Assembly: GCA_018907035.1 (NCBI GenBank)
Contig: JACCIC010000164.1
Coordinates: 437,001 to 501,000, forward strand
DNA length: 64,000 nt
Source: Sycobia sp. Sy_11
Lineage: Eukaryota; Arthropoda; Insecta; Hymenoptera; Epichrysomallidae
Direction: 5' to 3'
Shown here: piece after piece, positions 13,018 through 25,330 of the stretch
Layout: each line of letters begins with the position of its first letter
Numbering within the stretch: position 1 is the stretch's first letter
The notes under the pieces: model-generated
The model's input: only the letters and a program-made list of their open reading frames with translations
What the model was told of the DNA's origin: nothing
Database searches by the model: none
Made by a program: the position numbers and the translations under genes

Positions 13018-13360
13018 TCTATTGTATAATGTCTTTGCGTTTGACGTTAGTCAACGTGGCTCTGCTATTCTGCGTATGTCTGCTGGTGTGCGAATGTGTC
13101 TATGTGGACGTACGCACGCGCCTGTAATATCTTCATTGGACGTAAACACGCGATATCCGATTCTTCGCAGTGATTTTAAACTCGGTGAAATCATGCAAAT
13201 TTCAATTATTAATTTCAATTAATTTCTATGCTAAACGAGCGTTTCTAATAAAAGCCTTAGTTGAATATTACATTTTCTTAATTCACATTCGTACCTGACT
13301 CGGCGATTCGATTCGGAGCTTTTAAGGTTTCTGATATCGATTAAGTCGATTAAGTGGAAG
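12590..13360. promoter_or_regulatory. GC-richer islands with homeodomain/POU-type sites
   Basis: A perfect octamer ATGCAAAT lies at 13193-13200 beside TAATT-rich sequence. A perfect tandem 9-mer TCGATTAAG lies at 13337-13354 and runs into TGG, giving overlapping ATTAAGTGG, an NK-like site. A frame from ATG 12591 starts with a hydrophobic run, but is not convincing as a gene. Confidence 0.25.
12825..13011. repeat. Pair of (AT)n microsatellites
   Basis: Two TA arrays, at 12825-12867 and 12970-13011, about 100 bp apart. Confidence 0.95.
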
Positions 13361-14437
13361 ATTTTGCCAACTTTCTATTACTGAATGTTCATCACTCATA
13401 GCTCCTTAATAACACAAACTATTTTTTATTCTTTGTACGAAATTGGAAATTAATTTATATTGTATTTTAAGGCACCAGGAAACAACTTATTAAAACGTTT
13501 TCTTAATGTCTATAATGTTGAGGATTATAAGTCTTAGAGATAAGTATTGTTTTTAATTCTATTTATTACGACATTTTATTTCAACTCTTATAATCAACGT
13601 TCGATTTTTGATATTTTTTAGTTTATTTTTAATAAATCTGTATTCACTGTACAGAAATGAAATTTATCAATTGTTTAAAAAAAAACTTATTATTTAGCTT
13701 AGCCAATTTATTTATTCAAATATATTAGTTAATTGATATTCAATCATATGCTGTTTATATATTACATGCATAAATGGTTAACAAGCTAATGTGACTAATT
13801 TCGGTTATTGAATTTTTGAATGATAATTATTTTTGGAAATTCAATAAAACTTTTTTTTTCAGAAGCCCATCCTAGTAACTTTAATGTAAATCTAGTTGAA
13901 TTGAAAATGATTGAATAAAATAATTAGTAAAATATTAAGCCTTGTGCTACTAGTAACTAAGAAAACAATAAAAATAATACAAGTAGTAGATTATATTGAA
14001 ATTTATTTGACCATTGATGCATATAAGCATTATGAATTGTTGAGAACCATTCGGAAGTCATTCGGCATGATAAAAATTCAAATTTAGAGCTAATGAGTAA
14101 GGACTGAATTTGCATAATATACTATTAGTATAATACTCTTTATAAAATTTAATAATATGATCAAGTATAATATTGATTTTTTATTGCTTTAAACAAAAAA
14201 ATTTATTTAAAAAATTTTAATTTTATAGTTTGGTGTTAATTTTTTTTAACATGTTAAATCAAGTAGCTCAATTTAATATTGCATCACAAAATTTCACTAT
14301 TGAAATATATATTTCCAGCTATACATCATACGGTATGGTTATTTAAAGCTTCAATTTAAAGAGAATAGTTCAATAATGAAATGTAAATCGTTTAATCGCT
14401 TAAATTAAATTTTCTAAAAAAATCGCGGTGTCAAAGT

Positions 14438-14520
14438 ATGTCGGGATTATCATTACCATTCATCGACGTATACCAACCAGCAACTGATGATAAAACAAGT
14501 TTCTTGTTTTTCCACCAAAG
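14438..14520 (+). CDS. Candidate start exon, unknown protein
   Basis: ATG opens 27 codons plus two bases (MSGLSLPFIDVYQPATDD then KTSFLFFHQ) before CAAAG|GTAGTA, a passable donor. The next in-frame codon would be TAG, so the frame ends at the splice point. Base composition is higher in G+C than the surroundings. A longer frame exists on the other strand (14431-14766), but it is rich in Ile/Tyr/Lys as expected of AT-rich noise. No family recognised. Confidence 0.2.
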
Positions 14521-15635
14521 GTAGTATGTCGCAATAAAGATGTCTTTTGCACCGACCGAACGAGTTATATGTACACGCGTATATAGAGCCACGCGCATAT
14601 ATTTGAAATCGCGTATATATTTTTTTTCTATAATACCAGTAGATGTATGTATATATATATAATATTTATTTGAAATTTTACATCTATAAATGTAATATAA
14701 ATTTATTATAATCGTAGCATAATTGTATTCTAATAAATTTATATATAGTTTTAGGAACCAGACCAATGTACAGGTAATCTATTTACCCATTTTGGGCTGT
14801 TGACAACTAGGTCAGAAGGTAATTCTAATCTGACTTCAGCGATCAATTGTATTTTCTGGCAAATAAATAAAATAAATAATACATACATATAAAGTTCTAA
14901 TAATCGCATTTTTTACGAAAAAATTATATACCTTCACCGCAAGAGGATAAAATGTATACAGTTTTATTCAGTTCAAAAAAGGGGTCGATCGATATATATA
15001 CATTCATACCTTGCCCACTCTGCGGTCGAACCAGTACTAAAGACGACCAGTAATTTTGTAAAAATTATAAAGAATTATTTTTAAAATAATTTTCTTCAAA
15101 AGGAATTATACAGGATTCTATATTATATGATGCGTTACGTTACTAAAAATTATAATTCACATTTTCTGTCTCGCGGAAAAATAAATCGTTCAAAAAGGAT
15201 ACCTCATGTGCAAAAAGCATTAGCGTCTACTAACAAAGGACGGCTTCTTAAAAATATATCATGCGATGTGTTAGCGTATCAGTTTAATGATGAATTAGTG
15301 TACCTGGCATCAGTAATAATTTAATGCAATTATTTAGAGATGGTATATGCGAAGAAATGCACATGATTACCTACAGATCGATGCTGAAATTGATACAATA
15401 CTCATATTATGTAGATTGTTATTTCCAAACTTTATTATTTGAAAGAATACTTTTTTACCATATTTCAATTGTTAATAATATACCGAAACAACATTTTCAA
15501 AAATTCTTGAATTCTGATCTATCATATACTTTAGTTATTAAAAACTACGTTCCTTAATTTCTAAAGAATTATCTTTGAAAACGATAGGTTTCTGGAGTAG
15601 TACATGGAAATCAGTCTTGGATATAGCAAAAAAAC

Positions 15636-15637
<2 letters not shown>

Positions 15638-15668
<31 letters not shown>
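15638..15668. repeat. (GA)n microsatellite
   Basis: GA array followed by purine-rich sequence to about 15700. Confidence 0.95.
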
Positions 15669-15671
<3 letters not shown>

Positions 15672-16590
15672 GAAAAAGTGGAAGAGGGGGGAGAGAAGGA
15701 TAATTGATTGATTGATGGATTGGTTATATAGTATTTATTTAGCGTTGATGTATATCCGTAAGGATCAGTAAATTATACACATATATAAACTTCAATAGCA
15801 AATATGCATATTACAACAATATAATTTTACAAAAAAAAAAAATTAAATGAATAATTTTTCATCAGCCCACATAATTATAAGAATTATATTAATTTAGAAA
15901 TAGTGAACGCATTGTCTATGAATATTGTTTATATCTAATAACTTTAGTATAAGATCTGTTACAAGACAAGACTATAATAATGAGAAATATACAAAAATAC
16001 GAAAATGAAAAAAGCAAGACAGAAAGAGTGATAATTATTTATTAGACTGATAGACTAAAGACTCTCGTTTCACAATATAGTTAACATGCTTGACATAATC
16101 TTATATACACTAGAATATAAATTTAACAAATTTAATCATTTTTGCATATTAGTATAAAACTGCAAAACAATGCTAGTTCATAACACTTTATATCATACAT
16201 AAATATAAAAAATATTAATTAAAATTCGAATAAAAATTAGAGGGGGATAGTAAGATGGGGAGATTGATAAATAGATAGATAGACAGATAGATGTATTTAT
16301 TTTGTATGATAATTATATAAATATATTATAATATATCACAGTAAATCAGTTATACCGATATCAAAGAACGTTATAAAACGTATCAGATACAGAAAAAAGC
16401 TAAAAGTAAATGTATCGTGAGAATAACAAAAGTGTCTTACATCTACTAGGCAATGTAAACAATTAAGTTCACCCATGAACTGCATCGCATACATTCCAGT
16501 CATCCCTTCAAACATACATGCATTAAATTTAAAGCTCGGTGCATAAGGGATAATAAAAAATACATAGGCAAAACACAATCCTGTCATAAA

Positions 16591-16606
16591 ATGAGTGAGT
16601 GAGTGA

Positions 16607-16638
<32 letters not shown>

Positions 16639-16650
16639 ATGAGTGAGTAA
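16591..16650. repeat. (GAGT)n tetranucleotide array
   Basis: About 12-14 GAGT units, with GAGC and GAAT variants in the right half. Confidence 0.95.
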
Positions 16651-16803
16651 GTGAGGGAGACAAAGAGGGAGAGGGGAGGGGGGAACACGTGTAAAAAATC
16701 TCGACTTCTATATCTGCATATAATGCGCGCGGATAAGAGAGGTAGAGGAAGATTGTATACGTCTGTGCATGTGTATATATGTATATGTATGTATGTACGA
16801 TTT

Positions 16804-16836
16804 TGTGTGTGTGTGTGTGTGTGTGTGCGTGTGTGC
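16804..16836. repeat. (GT)n microsatellite
   Basis: GT array with one GC interruption. Confidence 0.95.
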
Positions 16837-17183
16837 AGGAAAACCTTTCGGAGTCGGCGCATCGGCGCGCCTTTGTCCGCGTCCTTCGCCTCATCGGTCC
16901 GCGCGCGCGCGCGCTAACGCCGCGCTTCCGAGCCCATCGCGCATCGCGACCGCGCGGGGCTGCTGCACCCGCGCACACCGAGCACATAATAGTGCAGATC
17001 GCACGGCAGGAGCGAGCGGACGTCATCGTCGGCACTGCTGCAGCAGAGCTCCTCTTCGCCGCGCGGTGCATTGTATAGATATCTATATATATATTCAGTT
17101 CATTATAAATTACATCCTCCCTCGGCCGCCGGTTTTATCATTGTCGTTATTATATATTGCCCATTGTCCGTATACGTATATAC

Positions 17184-17225
<42 letters not shown>
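17184..17225. repeat. (AT)n microsatellite
   Basis: TA array just upstream of the candidate first exon at 17265-17418. Confidence 0.95.
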
Positions 17226-17227
<2 letters not shown>

Positions 17228-17264
17228 CTGTATATATTCAATACCTCGCAAGGCGCGAGGCATT

Positions 17265-17418
17265 GTACAGCAGTAGCAGCGGCAGCGACAACAACAACAA
17301 GGAGCGAGCGAGCAGTGCAGCCGGAGGAACTCGGCGTTCGCGGAGGGAGACAGAGAGGCAGGGGAAAGTGATAACGGGGAGATAAGGCTTCCCGTGCCGC
17401 GTCGTTCATCGGCCAGAG
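17265..17418 (+). promoter_or_regulatory. Candidate noncoding first exon and promoter island
   Basis: A CpG-rich segment with a CAG/CAA-rich run (like many insect 5' UTRs) contains no ATG and ends at a good donor, CCAGAG|GTGAGA (GT at 17419). Upstream are an (AT)n array (17184-17225) and an Inr-like TTCAGTT at 17094-17100. It looks like the untranslated first exon of a + strand gene with a long first intron. No downstream exon can be linked to it with confidence. Confidence 0.35.
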
Positions 17419-18429
17419 GTGAGAGCCCCTCGAGATCATCGTCCATTTTCACCGCGCGAGCGATTTACCGTAATAAACTCGAACCCGCTCCCTCCCCTCC
17501 CTCTGCGCTGTTATGGCGCCGCGCGACCCAGCGCGATCAGCTGCTGCTCCCTCTCTCCGGTGCGAACGGAGATCCGCCCCCGCGCGGCGGGGTCATTGTC
17601 AAGTGTCAATACCGCGTACATACGGGCGTGCATCCGCGCACTGCCCGTGCACCACTCGCTTTCTCGAAAATGATCCGCGGGCGCGTCTGGCTGCTTCGAC
17701 GACCGGCCGCACCACCCCCTCGAACTCTTTCGAGTACCGTCGCGAATCGTACTGTAATTGCGCGAGGAAAAGAAAAGAAGAAAGTGAAACAGAAGTAAAT
17801 ATTTGGTCTTACAGCATTGTCTTGGTCTCACACCAAGATCCGCGGATCCGTAACAAGTTCTTATAAGAAATTTTCTAACCTTGCGCGTATTTGCATATAT
17901 AAAATCAAGGATCGATGATGTTCTTTTTAAAATTGTTGAGTCAACTTTTTATAATATACGTTTCTTATGCGGACATGGTTATCTTTATTGCACCAGTTGA
18001 ACTTTTTAAACCTGCACTATATTCATCTCCATAAGATTATACAATATACGTACACATAAAACACATCTCTTCGATACAGATTTATTAATCTTGTATCGTT
18101 TCTGCGATTATATCGTTAAGAAGTTGACTATAATTTATCAATGAAGGACTACTGTCAATAGAGCTTAACCATATATATCGTTACATCATGACGGATGAAA
18201 CGAATTTATAAATCTTAATATAACGACCAACCCACATCGGATTCGAGCCGATAACAGTTTTTTTTAAATCTACACAGTTATTTTTTTTTTAATCAGTATA
18301 GATAAATTTCCCACCTTATATCGCGACGATTAATATATTAAATTCTATCGTTAATATAATCTTTCGTCGGTGATATTTTAAGAGTTATTATTTTCGATTA
18401 AATTTTGGATACTAAATATTTTGTAACAA

Positions 18430-19480
18430 ATTTCCCATCGCCGACTCCTGTGCTCGGACGGGAAGCCCACCCATCTACACCTGTCCCGTTGTCCCTATCT
18501 GTTTGCTGTGTCGTACCCGCAAGCTCGCTCGATGTATAATAATCTTCCCGAGCTCGCGGAACGAATGATTCTCAATGACGTATCGCTCGCGCGTCCGGAC
18601 GTCCCGCAATGCCAATAATATATACCGAATAATATTTTGCACCGCCTCGGCTTTTACACACACTGTAATCGAATGGACTCCTGGGCGGGAGGAGAGGCAG
18701 GGAAGAGGTATGGGTGACTGTGTATGCACGTGTGCGTTGTATAGATACGTTGTATACGGACGGGCCATTTTTGTGTGGCACACGCGCCGCGTCTACATAG
18801 CCCGGCGATCGATAAACATTGTGTCTATATTTATGTGACACTCGCACTCGTCGATATAATATTATATACCTCTACGTATAATCATTCCTATTTTTACGTA
18901 CAATTTTTTTCTATATATATATATATGGATAGTACATTCGTCAGATACATTCGGATGCTTTCGGCAAAAAGGAAAAAATTGTTTGTCACAACAATTTCAT
19001 TGATTTATAGTCATCTTAATATGGTGCTATATCGTGCAATGATAGCACCGGAAAAGATTATAATATAAATGAATAACGATCAAAATTTTAAACGGAACTG
19101 CCGCAAATTATAGCTCGATCAATTATCATTTTTACAGGATAATTTTCCCGATAAATCGTGCCCAATTCTCAACTGATCACTTTGATCGCACCTGAATTTT
19201 TTTGGTTGAGAATTATACTGGAATATTCTACGTATTCGTAACTTTCTTATATTATTAAGTGTTACATTATTCGTATTGATCACGATCGCACTGCCTATAT
19301 ATTTCTATTTGCGCACGAGTGCGCATTGTTTATCAGCTGACGTCGAGCGGGGCAGGGTGCTCCGGCCAACCTCCAGTGGATAGTGGTCGAAAAACCGATT
19401 AATTATGTAGGAAAACAAAAGTCGGCCACTCCTCCTTTGGTATTTAATTGCTTGTATTGTGAGAAGGGGGGAGAGGTCAA
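18430..19480. promoter_or_regulatory. Two GC-rich patches without a recognisable gene
   Basis: Patches at 18430-18860 and 19300-19480 stand out from the A+T-rich flanks. The second has ATCAGCTGACG (19332-19342) and GATTAATTATG (about 19398-19408), typical of E-box and homeodomain sites. Open frames here overlap on both strands and look compositional. Confidence 0.25.
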
Positions 19481-20052
19481 TTCGCGATTGACTATAGTCT
19501 TAAGTGCCTCGATCGCTGGTAGATAGATGCTTCAAAAACTTCAGATATAATAGGCATCAGAAACAAAGGCAAGCCGGGGTTCACGGAATCTAATGACGTT
19601 ATGCAATTTTTGTTTCGTTCGCGCGAGTATAAAATTAAGCTTTCAAAGCGGCGCGTTAGATTATAATAGCGGGTCTTTGCGAAATATACTTCGTTAAGAT
19701 ATCATCGCAATAATTATTTATTCTACTTTTGAGAGTATAAAGCCATTCGAATATATACAAAAATAATTGTTGTAAAGTATATTCTCGATTTGAAAAATAT
19801 TTATTTTGCATATTAAAATTAATTAAAAAGTTTAACGAAGGTATTGTTTTGAACTAATAAATATTCAAAAACTATATTCTTCAATATATTTGTTATATAA
19901 TAATTTAAAACATCTGAATAAATATGAAGACAAATTATTTGTTTAAAACATAACATTTTGAAACCTTTTGTAAATATGAAATATTATATAAGAATATTTT
20001 TAAACTTTTTAAGATTTTTATTGCTTAGTATGAGCAACACTAAAATCTGATG

Positions 20053-20056
<4 letters not shown>

Positions 20057-20123
<67 letters not shown>

Positions 20124-20130
20124 GAGAAAA
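20057..20130. repeat. (GA)n microsatellite
   Basis: Long GA array (over 60 bp nearly pure), fraying into purine-rich sequence. Confidence 0.95.
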
Positions 20131-22058
20131 AGAGAATGAGAATAGGGGACAACAAGAGGGGGAATTAATATCCAATAACCATTAATTATATTTATACGGA
20201 AAGGTGTGTTTTATTTGACGAAAGTTAGAATTTGTTCAGTGCGTTGGATAACAAACTTTTCGATCCGATCTATTTGATTTCGATGAAATATTTACCGATC
20301 GAGTAAATTAAAGTTCTAGTCTTACCTTTTCCTTTTTATCAATATTTTTATGTTATACGCATGCCAGATTTTAAGCTGAAATCCATCTAATATCCAAACG
20401 AGTTATGATAATCTATATAATATAATCTACTTAATTTAAAAAAAAAAATAATCTACTTAATGAAATATTTCTACAAGTCTTTCATTTTTTTTCATAAATA
20501 CTTTGAAATTTTTTCATTTATCTTTATGACATTGAGAAAAAATTTATTAATTTGAAATGTTTATTTATTCTAACTGTTTGGATAAATGTTTATTTGAAAA
20601 ATTAACAAATATTTTTTCAGTACAATAATTTAGATTTCAGATAATTGTTACACTGATAAACATCTCCTGCTGAAATTGACATTTCGGAGCTTGTCAAATT
20701 GATAAGTAAAAATCTTAAGTAATGCAATAATTGAAAATATACAACGTGTACATATACCTTTATAGATCGCACTAATTACTTAAACCATATACTATACTTC
20801 AAAATATACCATTTTCGTATCTTGAAAAAACAAGCGCATTACCATTGTTGTCATTCTTAATGTTTTTGTTGATGTTATTATGATTATGCATGAATTCAGA
20901 ATCAATCTAAAAATAATTTATCATTTTATTGTTTATCAAAATATTCTTCACAAAATTAAAAGATAATAAAACGATATATAATAAAATTATCGGGATATAC
21001 GTCAGTTTCGTCAACTGATAAGAACTAAGATAAAACGTGATTTAAGTGCTTTTTTTTTAATTCGTAAACCCATCCTTTAAAAAAAAACTTTCAGAAAAAG
21101 TAAGGGAAAAAACAAATATTATCAACACGAATTAATTCATGAAGTAAAAATGAAGGCAAAATGAAGTAAGGTGGAATTTTAATTAAAAAAATTGTGCAAT
21201 TCATTAAAATTCGTTATTATTCCGTTGATTTGAAGAGAGTTGCAGAATACTCCTTTTACAGATCGAATCTTAACACGCTTTGTGTTTTCATTTTATTGGA
21301 CTAACAATGGAAATCCACAGTCACCGGACAACTAATTTCTTCCATCTTGATAAAATGCATTAGATGTAATAAAAAAATGAATACTTTCCTTTTTTCTTGT
21401 TCCAATGGGCCTGGCTTCTATTTATTTGTATTTGAATATAGATAAGTTTGGTTATAAATTATCTTATTATTGATTTCTAGCTTAATGCGGGGTGTTCAAA
21501 GGTCGTATTTTAAAAAATGGGCAATTAATTTTTAGCGATATCAAGCTAGAATAGTATCTATATGAAAAGAAATTTTCGTTTATTGAAAGAAGAAGAGCAG
21601 GCTCTAAAAAATATTAGCAGCTGATGGTAGATTTATCAAATACAGTATCGCCATCTCAATTTTGACATTTATTTTAACAGATAAATTATTACATTTTTCA
21701 TTTTGCTGTTAATGCGGTAAGAAAGTTAACTATATAGAAGAATTATGTACGGATATAAATATAAATATTAACTGTAGGGGAGTAATTAATTTTAATAATA
21801 AAATTACGATTAATAATAACAATATAATTTCATTAGTGCAAAGTAGAATGTACAGTTTAATTTGTTAAGGCAAGAACGATTACTTCAAGTCACTAGGAAA
21901 TTGAAAATATTAAAAACAATGAAAAAACATGTACTTTGCGAAAAAAAATTAAATATGAACAATTTCCAAGTAACAGTAAATAGAAAATAGGTCCAGTGGT
22001 ACAAAATAAAGAGAAGGTATTCATTTTTTTATTACACTTAATGCATTTTTCATCAGGT

Positions 22059-22093
22059 GGGAGCAACTGGTACTCCAGTGACTGTAAGCTCCC
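22059..22093. repeat. Nested small inverted repeats
   Basis: GGGAGC (22059-22064) pairs with GCTCCC (22088-22093). Inside it, ACTGG (22066-22070) pairs with CCAGT (22075-22079). The stems are short; this may be chance. Confidence 0.3.
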
Positions 22094-22449
22094 GTTGTGA
22101 GAAATTTTTTTACTTTGTTTCTATAATGAAAATTTTTCGAAATTAAAACTTTTACAAACGCTAACAGTGTTTCGTGCGCGCGATTGGCAAAGCTACAAAC
22201 ATCAGAGAAGTCGCTCGCGGTGCTGTAAAGTTTTAAAACTGTCTATTGTATATGTAATATAAGAATATGACAAGTAACCTGTTCTAATCATTGTTAGCAA
22301 ATGTACTTTTTTTTGTCCTCGGGAGATCATAAAACTTTTCTCTATGCGTCAAGAATTGCAACTGTAATTCATATTGATATGAAATTCTAATTTACTTTCA
22401 ATTTTTTCCTTCGATGTCCTATGCGAGTCCTATGTAATCGTCCTAAAAT

Positions 22450-22590
22450 TTTTCTAATTTTGAAAGCGCCAGACACATTACTACCGTATTGACAGGGAGC
22501 AAATCGCAATTGTTGTCAACTTACAGCGGCCATATGCACTAGTGTTCTACCTTGAGTTCTCGTCCCGTCTCTGGATTTCGAGAATAGCAT
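22450..22590 (-). pseudogene. Ankyrin-repeat-like fragment, degenerate or a small exon
   Basis: On the - strand one frame reads RDGTRTQGRTLVHMAAVS, a TGA, and then QQLRFAPCQYGSNVSGAF. The parts fit an ankyrin repeat ('GRTPLH.AA..G......LL..GANV'): GRTLVHMAA is the first helix and YGSNV the turn. A stop falls between the helices. However, a perfect donor (GCT|GTAAGT at 22524-22519) lies exactly after HMAA, and CCAG|AGACGG gives an acceptor at 22571, so a 46-nt exon at 22525-22570 is an alternative. The ankyrin assignment is by eye and moderate. Confidence 0.35.
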
Positions 22591-23773
22591 ATACGATATT
22601 TAAATTACCAATGACTAACCAATACGTATTATAATCTATATATCTATATATATTTATACATACCTATGTAGTGGAGAGTTTATAGTATGCCTATTATTAC
22701 GGCTACCCGCAATACGTAAAACGTATATTGTTATTTCGCAGAGGCTATAATAGGTAAATACTTAGTTGTCTATGTTTGTTACTAACTCTCTAAAATGCGC
22801 AATTTTCGTTAATTTTCGTTAACTCCTATCGATCTCTTGTACTCGGTGCCTCGTAATAGGGAGGAGGAGATGGAAAGAGGGTCTTTCCTTCATAACCAAG
22901 GACTCGCCGATTCCGGTGAAAAAAGTCGAACGTGGAACGAGAACCGCTATTCGTGATTAGTTTCGAGCTATATATACACACAACTGCTGAACATTTTCGT
23001 TTTTACTATTTGTAAAATAATTTACCGTTCGATTATCCTTGTTCCTTTTTTTTTTGCATGGAAACCGACTCTGACATATTGATTTGGTGCAATACGTGGC
23101 ACTCCAGCAGCGACTTTGTACGGCCGACTGTTCTATTCTATAATAGAGAAACTCTATATGATTTTTCATGCAGCTACGTATTTTTTTAAAACTCCGGCAA
23201 TATAGGTGCGTTGTTTATGTATATTATCTAAAAATAGATTTTTAAAATGCATGCTCGTACGTTGGCTGTTCGAAAGTTGATGGTGCAACTTATTAGGATC
23301 CGATCGAGGATCCGTTTCTTCCTCGTTGCTTTTATCAAGCCGGGATTGGTGTATTTAAAGTTTTTTTCCCGTATCAAATAGCCATTCGTAATCTGGATAA
23401 GAAATAATATAAATTCAACACTAAATATTAATTTTTTTGCGTTAAATGTACCAATTTTTATAGTAATTAACATTCATGTCAATGATCGAGAAACAAATAT
23501 ATAAAAATAAAGGATGCCTGTGGCTTACTTGGCAGAAAATCGAATATTTCTACGAAGGATATTGGATTTTTCGAAACATGTTCATTGATACAAATATTAA
23601 TACTAATAATATTATACCTCTTTACAATTGTTAAGTTACTACAAAGACTGGTAGTAACGACGATACTCACTGTAATTACTATAATTCTAAAAGTAATTAA
23701 GTATAGTGCTTAAAAGAGTGAGAGTATGTATTTATGATTATAGGTATATAATCACAGGATAGTGTGGGATAAC

Positions 23774-23775
<2 letters not shown>

Positions 23776-23821
<46 letters not shown>
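23776..23821. repeat. (AT)n microsatellite
   Basis: Uninterrupted TA array. Confidence 0.95.
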
Positions 23822-23823
<2 letters not shown>

Positions 23824-24829
23824 GTCATTTATATTAAATATTACATACAGCCACATGCAGTTCAATTTTAACATATGGCGTTTTTGTCTAAATCCAGCCA
23901 TTAGTACAGCGGCCCTGGATGCTCTTCCCTTGATCAACTATTATCGATGCCTTTCTACATATATATCAGACATATATACGTTAGACACGATAATATACGA
24001 CATATTACGCGTATACATTACGCATTCTTAGCCTTCCTCAACATTCACTAAAACACGCTGACGCTGACGCTTTGAGTCCGCGTCATATAGGTGACAAAAA
24101 AATCTGTGGAATGAAATATGTATATATATATATATACTTACGTTCAGAAATAAAATAAACGTAAATAATAAAAATAATATAAACGATTCCATTATTTACT
24201 TATAAACTGGTAAAGGTGATTAAATAACAAAAATACATAGTTTCTTATAAATGACAATTTAGTAAAATAAAATTATAGTTGAAATGTTTCGACTTTCGTC
24301 ATAAATTAAAAAGATTTTGCTCAAAACAAACTAAATTGACTCTTATAATAAAGGGATTAATATATTTTGATAAACAAGTATTTTCTAATATAATTTTTTA
24401 CATAAATAAATGTCATGTACGTAGATCAATTGGTCGTTTCATACATAATAATTTGTGTGAATTCGATTTAATGCTTGCGTAATTTTTCAAAGTTAAATTA
24501 TCGAACAAGATCATAATATACTTATTTCCAGCTTTAACAAATGAATTTTATATGAAAAAAGACAAGTAAAAGTATTTTATCCATTATCTAAAAAAAAGAA
24601 CGGTTTTACTCTTGTATACTTAACATATTCGCGATTATTCTAAATTTACCACACAATTCTAAGATATCAATTTGTAAAATAAATGCTAGCCTATATATTT
24701 CTATAAATGTGAATAAAAGACGCAGACTATTTAATCATCGGCCAATGAAGCGAGCAAGAATTGACTCTTATATCTTTTAGCTGCGCGAGCATATTTCTCC
24801 AACAAAGAAACAATTTTTGTTCACAATGT

Positions 24830-25330
24830 ATATAAGTGTAGGTATCTCGCGAATCCGAAAACGAGCGAGCTCGAGCGTTGAGAATCCGAGATGGTATTGA
24901 GTATTATATTCGCGAATATTCGTCACGGAACTCGGCCGTGCGATGATGCAGCGGCTTTGTGGCGGGTGGGGGGGGGGCAACGAGCGTCACGCACGCGCGC
25001 GGGCGGAAACGCCCGCTGCAGCGCGCACCGCGCGTGCGTCACTGCGCCGCGCTGATGAAAAATGCGCTAAAATTTTAAATCGCCGCCTACTGCGATAAAT
25101 TGCAAGGAGATAACACATAAATATAAATGCCCGGCACAAGAGAGCGTCCGCGAATTTTTCGCCTATCGCGCGCGCAACGCGGCGCGAAATTGCCGACTGG
25201 GCATTGGGTCACGTATTATGGAATTAACATGTCCCATTTGGCTCGGGACGTTGCATGTGCGACAATTGCTCTCGGCTCGATGTACAGTGTATATAGTTCA
25301 CATGCCGGCAATATTATCCAGGTATAATAA
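24830..25330. promoter_or_regulatory. GC-rich CpG island, possible promoter
   Basis: The core at 24960-25060 is very rich in CG steps. A + strand frame starting at ATG 25127 ends at CAG|GTATAA (25322), and could be an exon or chance. No family recognised. Confidence 0.3.

Larger units (their letters stand above)
13360..16590. other. A+T-rich stretch, mostly empty
   Basis: Holds only the candidate exon at 14438-14520 and a GA array. Frames at 15127-15557 show no family similarity. Confidence 0.5.
19480..22440. other. A+T-rich noncoding stretch
   Basis: A GA array and small inverted repeats. A 46-codon + frame at about 19530-19668 is protein-like in composition but lacks a start or partner. 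Confidence 0.5.

Noticed and set aside
12815..13222. 135- and 70-codon frames
   Set aside because: Mostly Tyr-Ile repeats from AT arrays.
14431..14766. 111-codon - strand frame
   Set aside because: Ile/Tyr/Lys/Asn-rich as expected of AT-rich DNA; no domain seen.
16529..17866. Several 90-200 codon frames on both strands
   Set aside because: They are built from GAGT, GT, AT and CG repeats; repeated Thr-His-Ser, Cys-Val or Ile-Tyr runs show low complexity.
18200..18260. tRNA-like B box (GGATTCGAGCC)
   Set aside because: No matching A box or cloverleaf upstream at the right distance.
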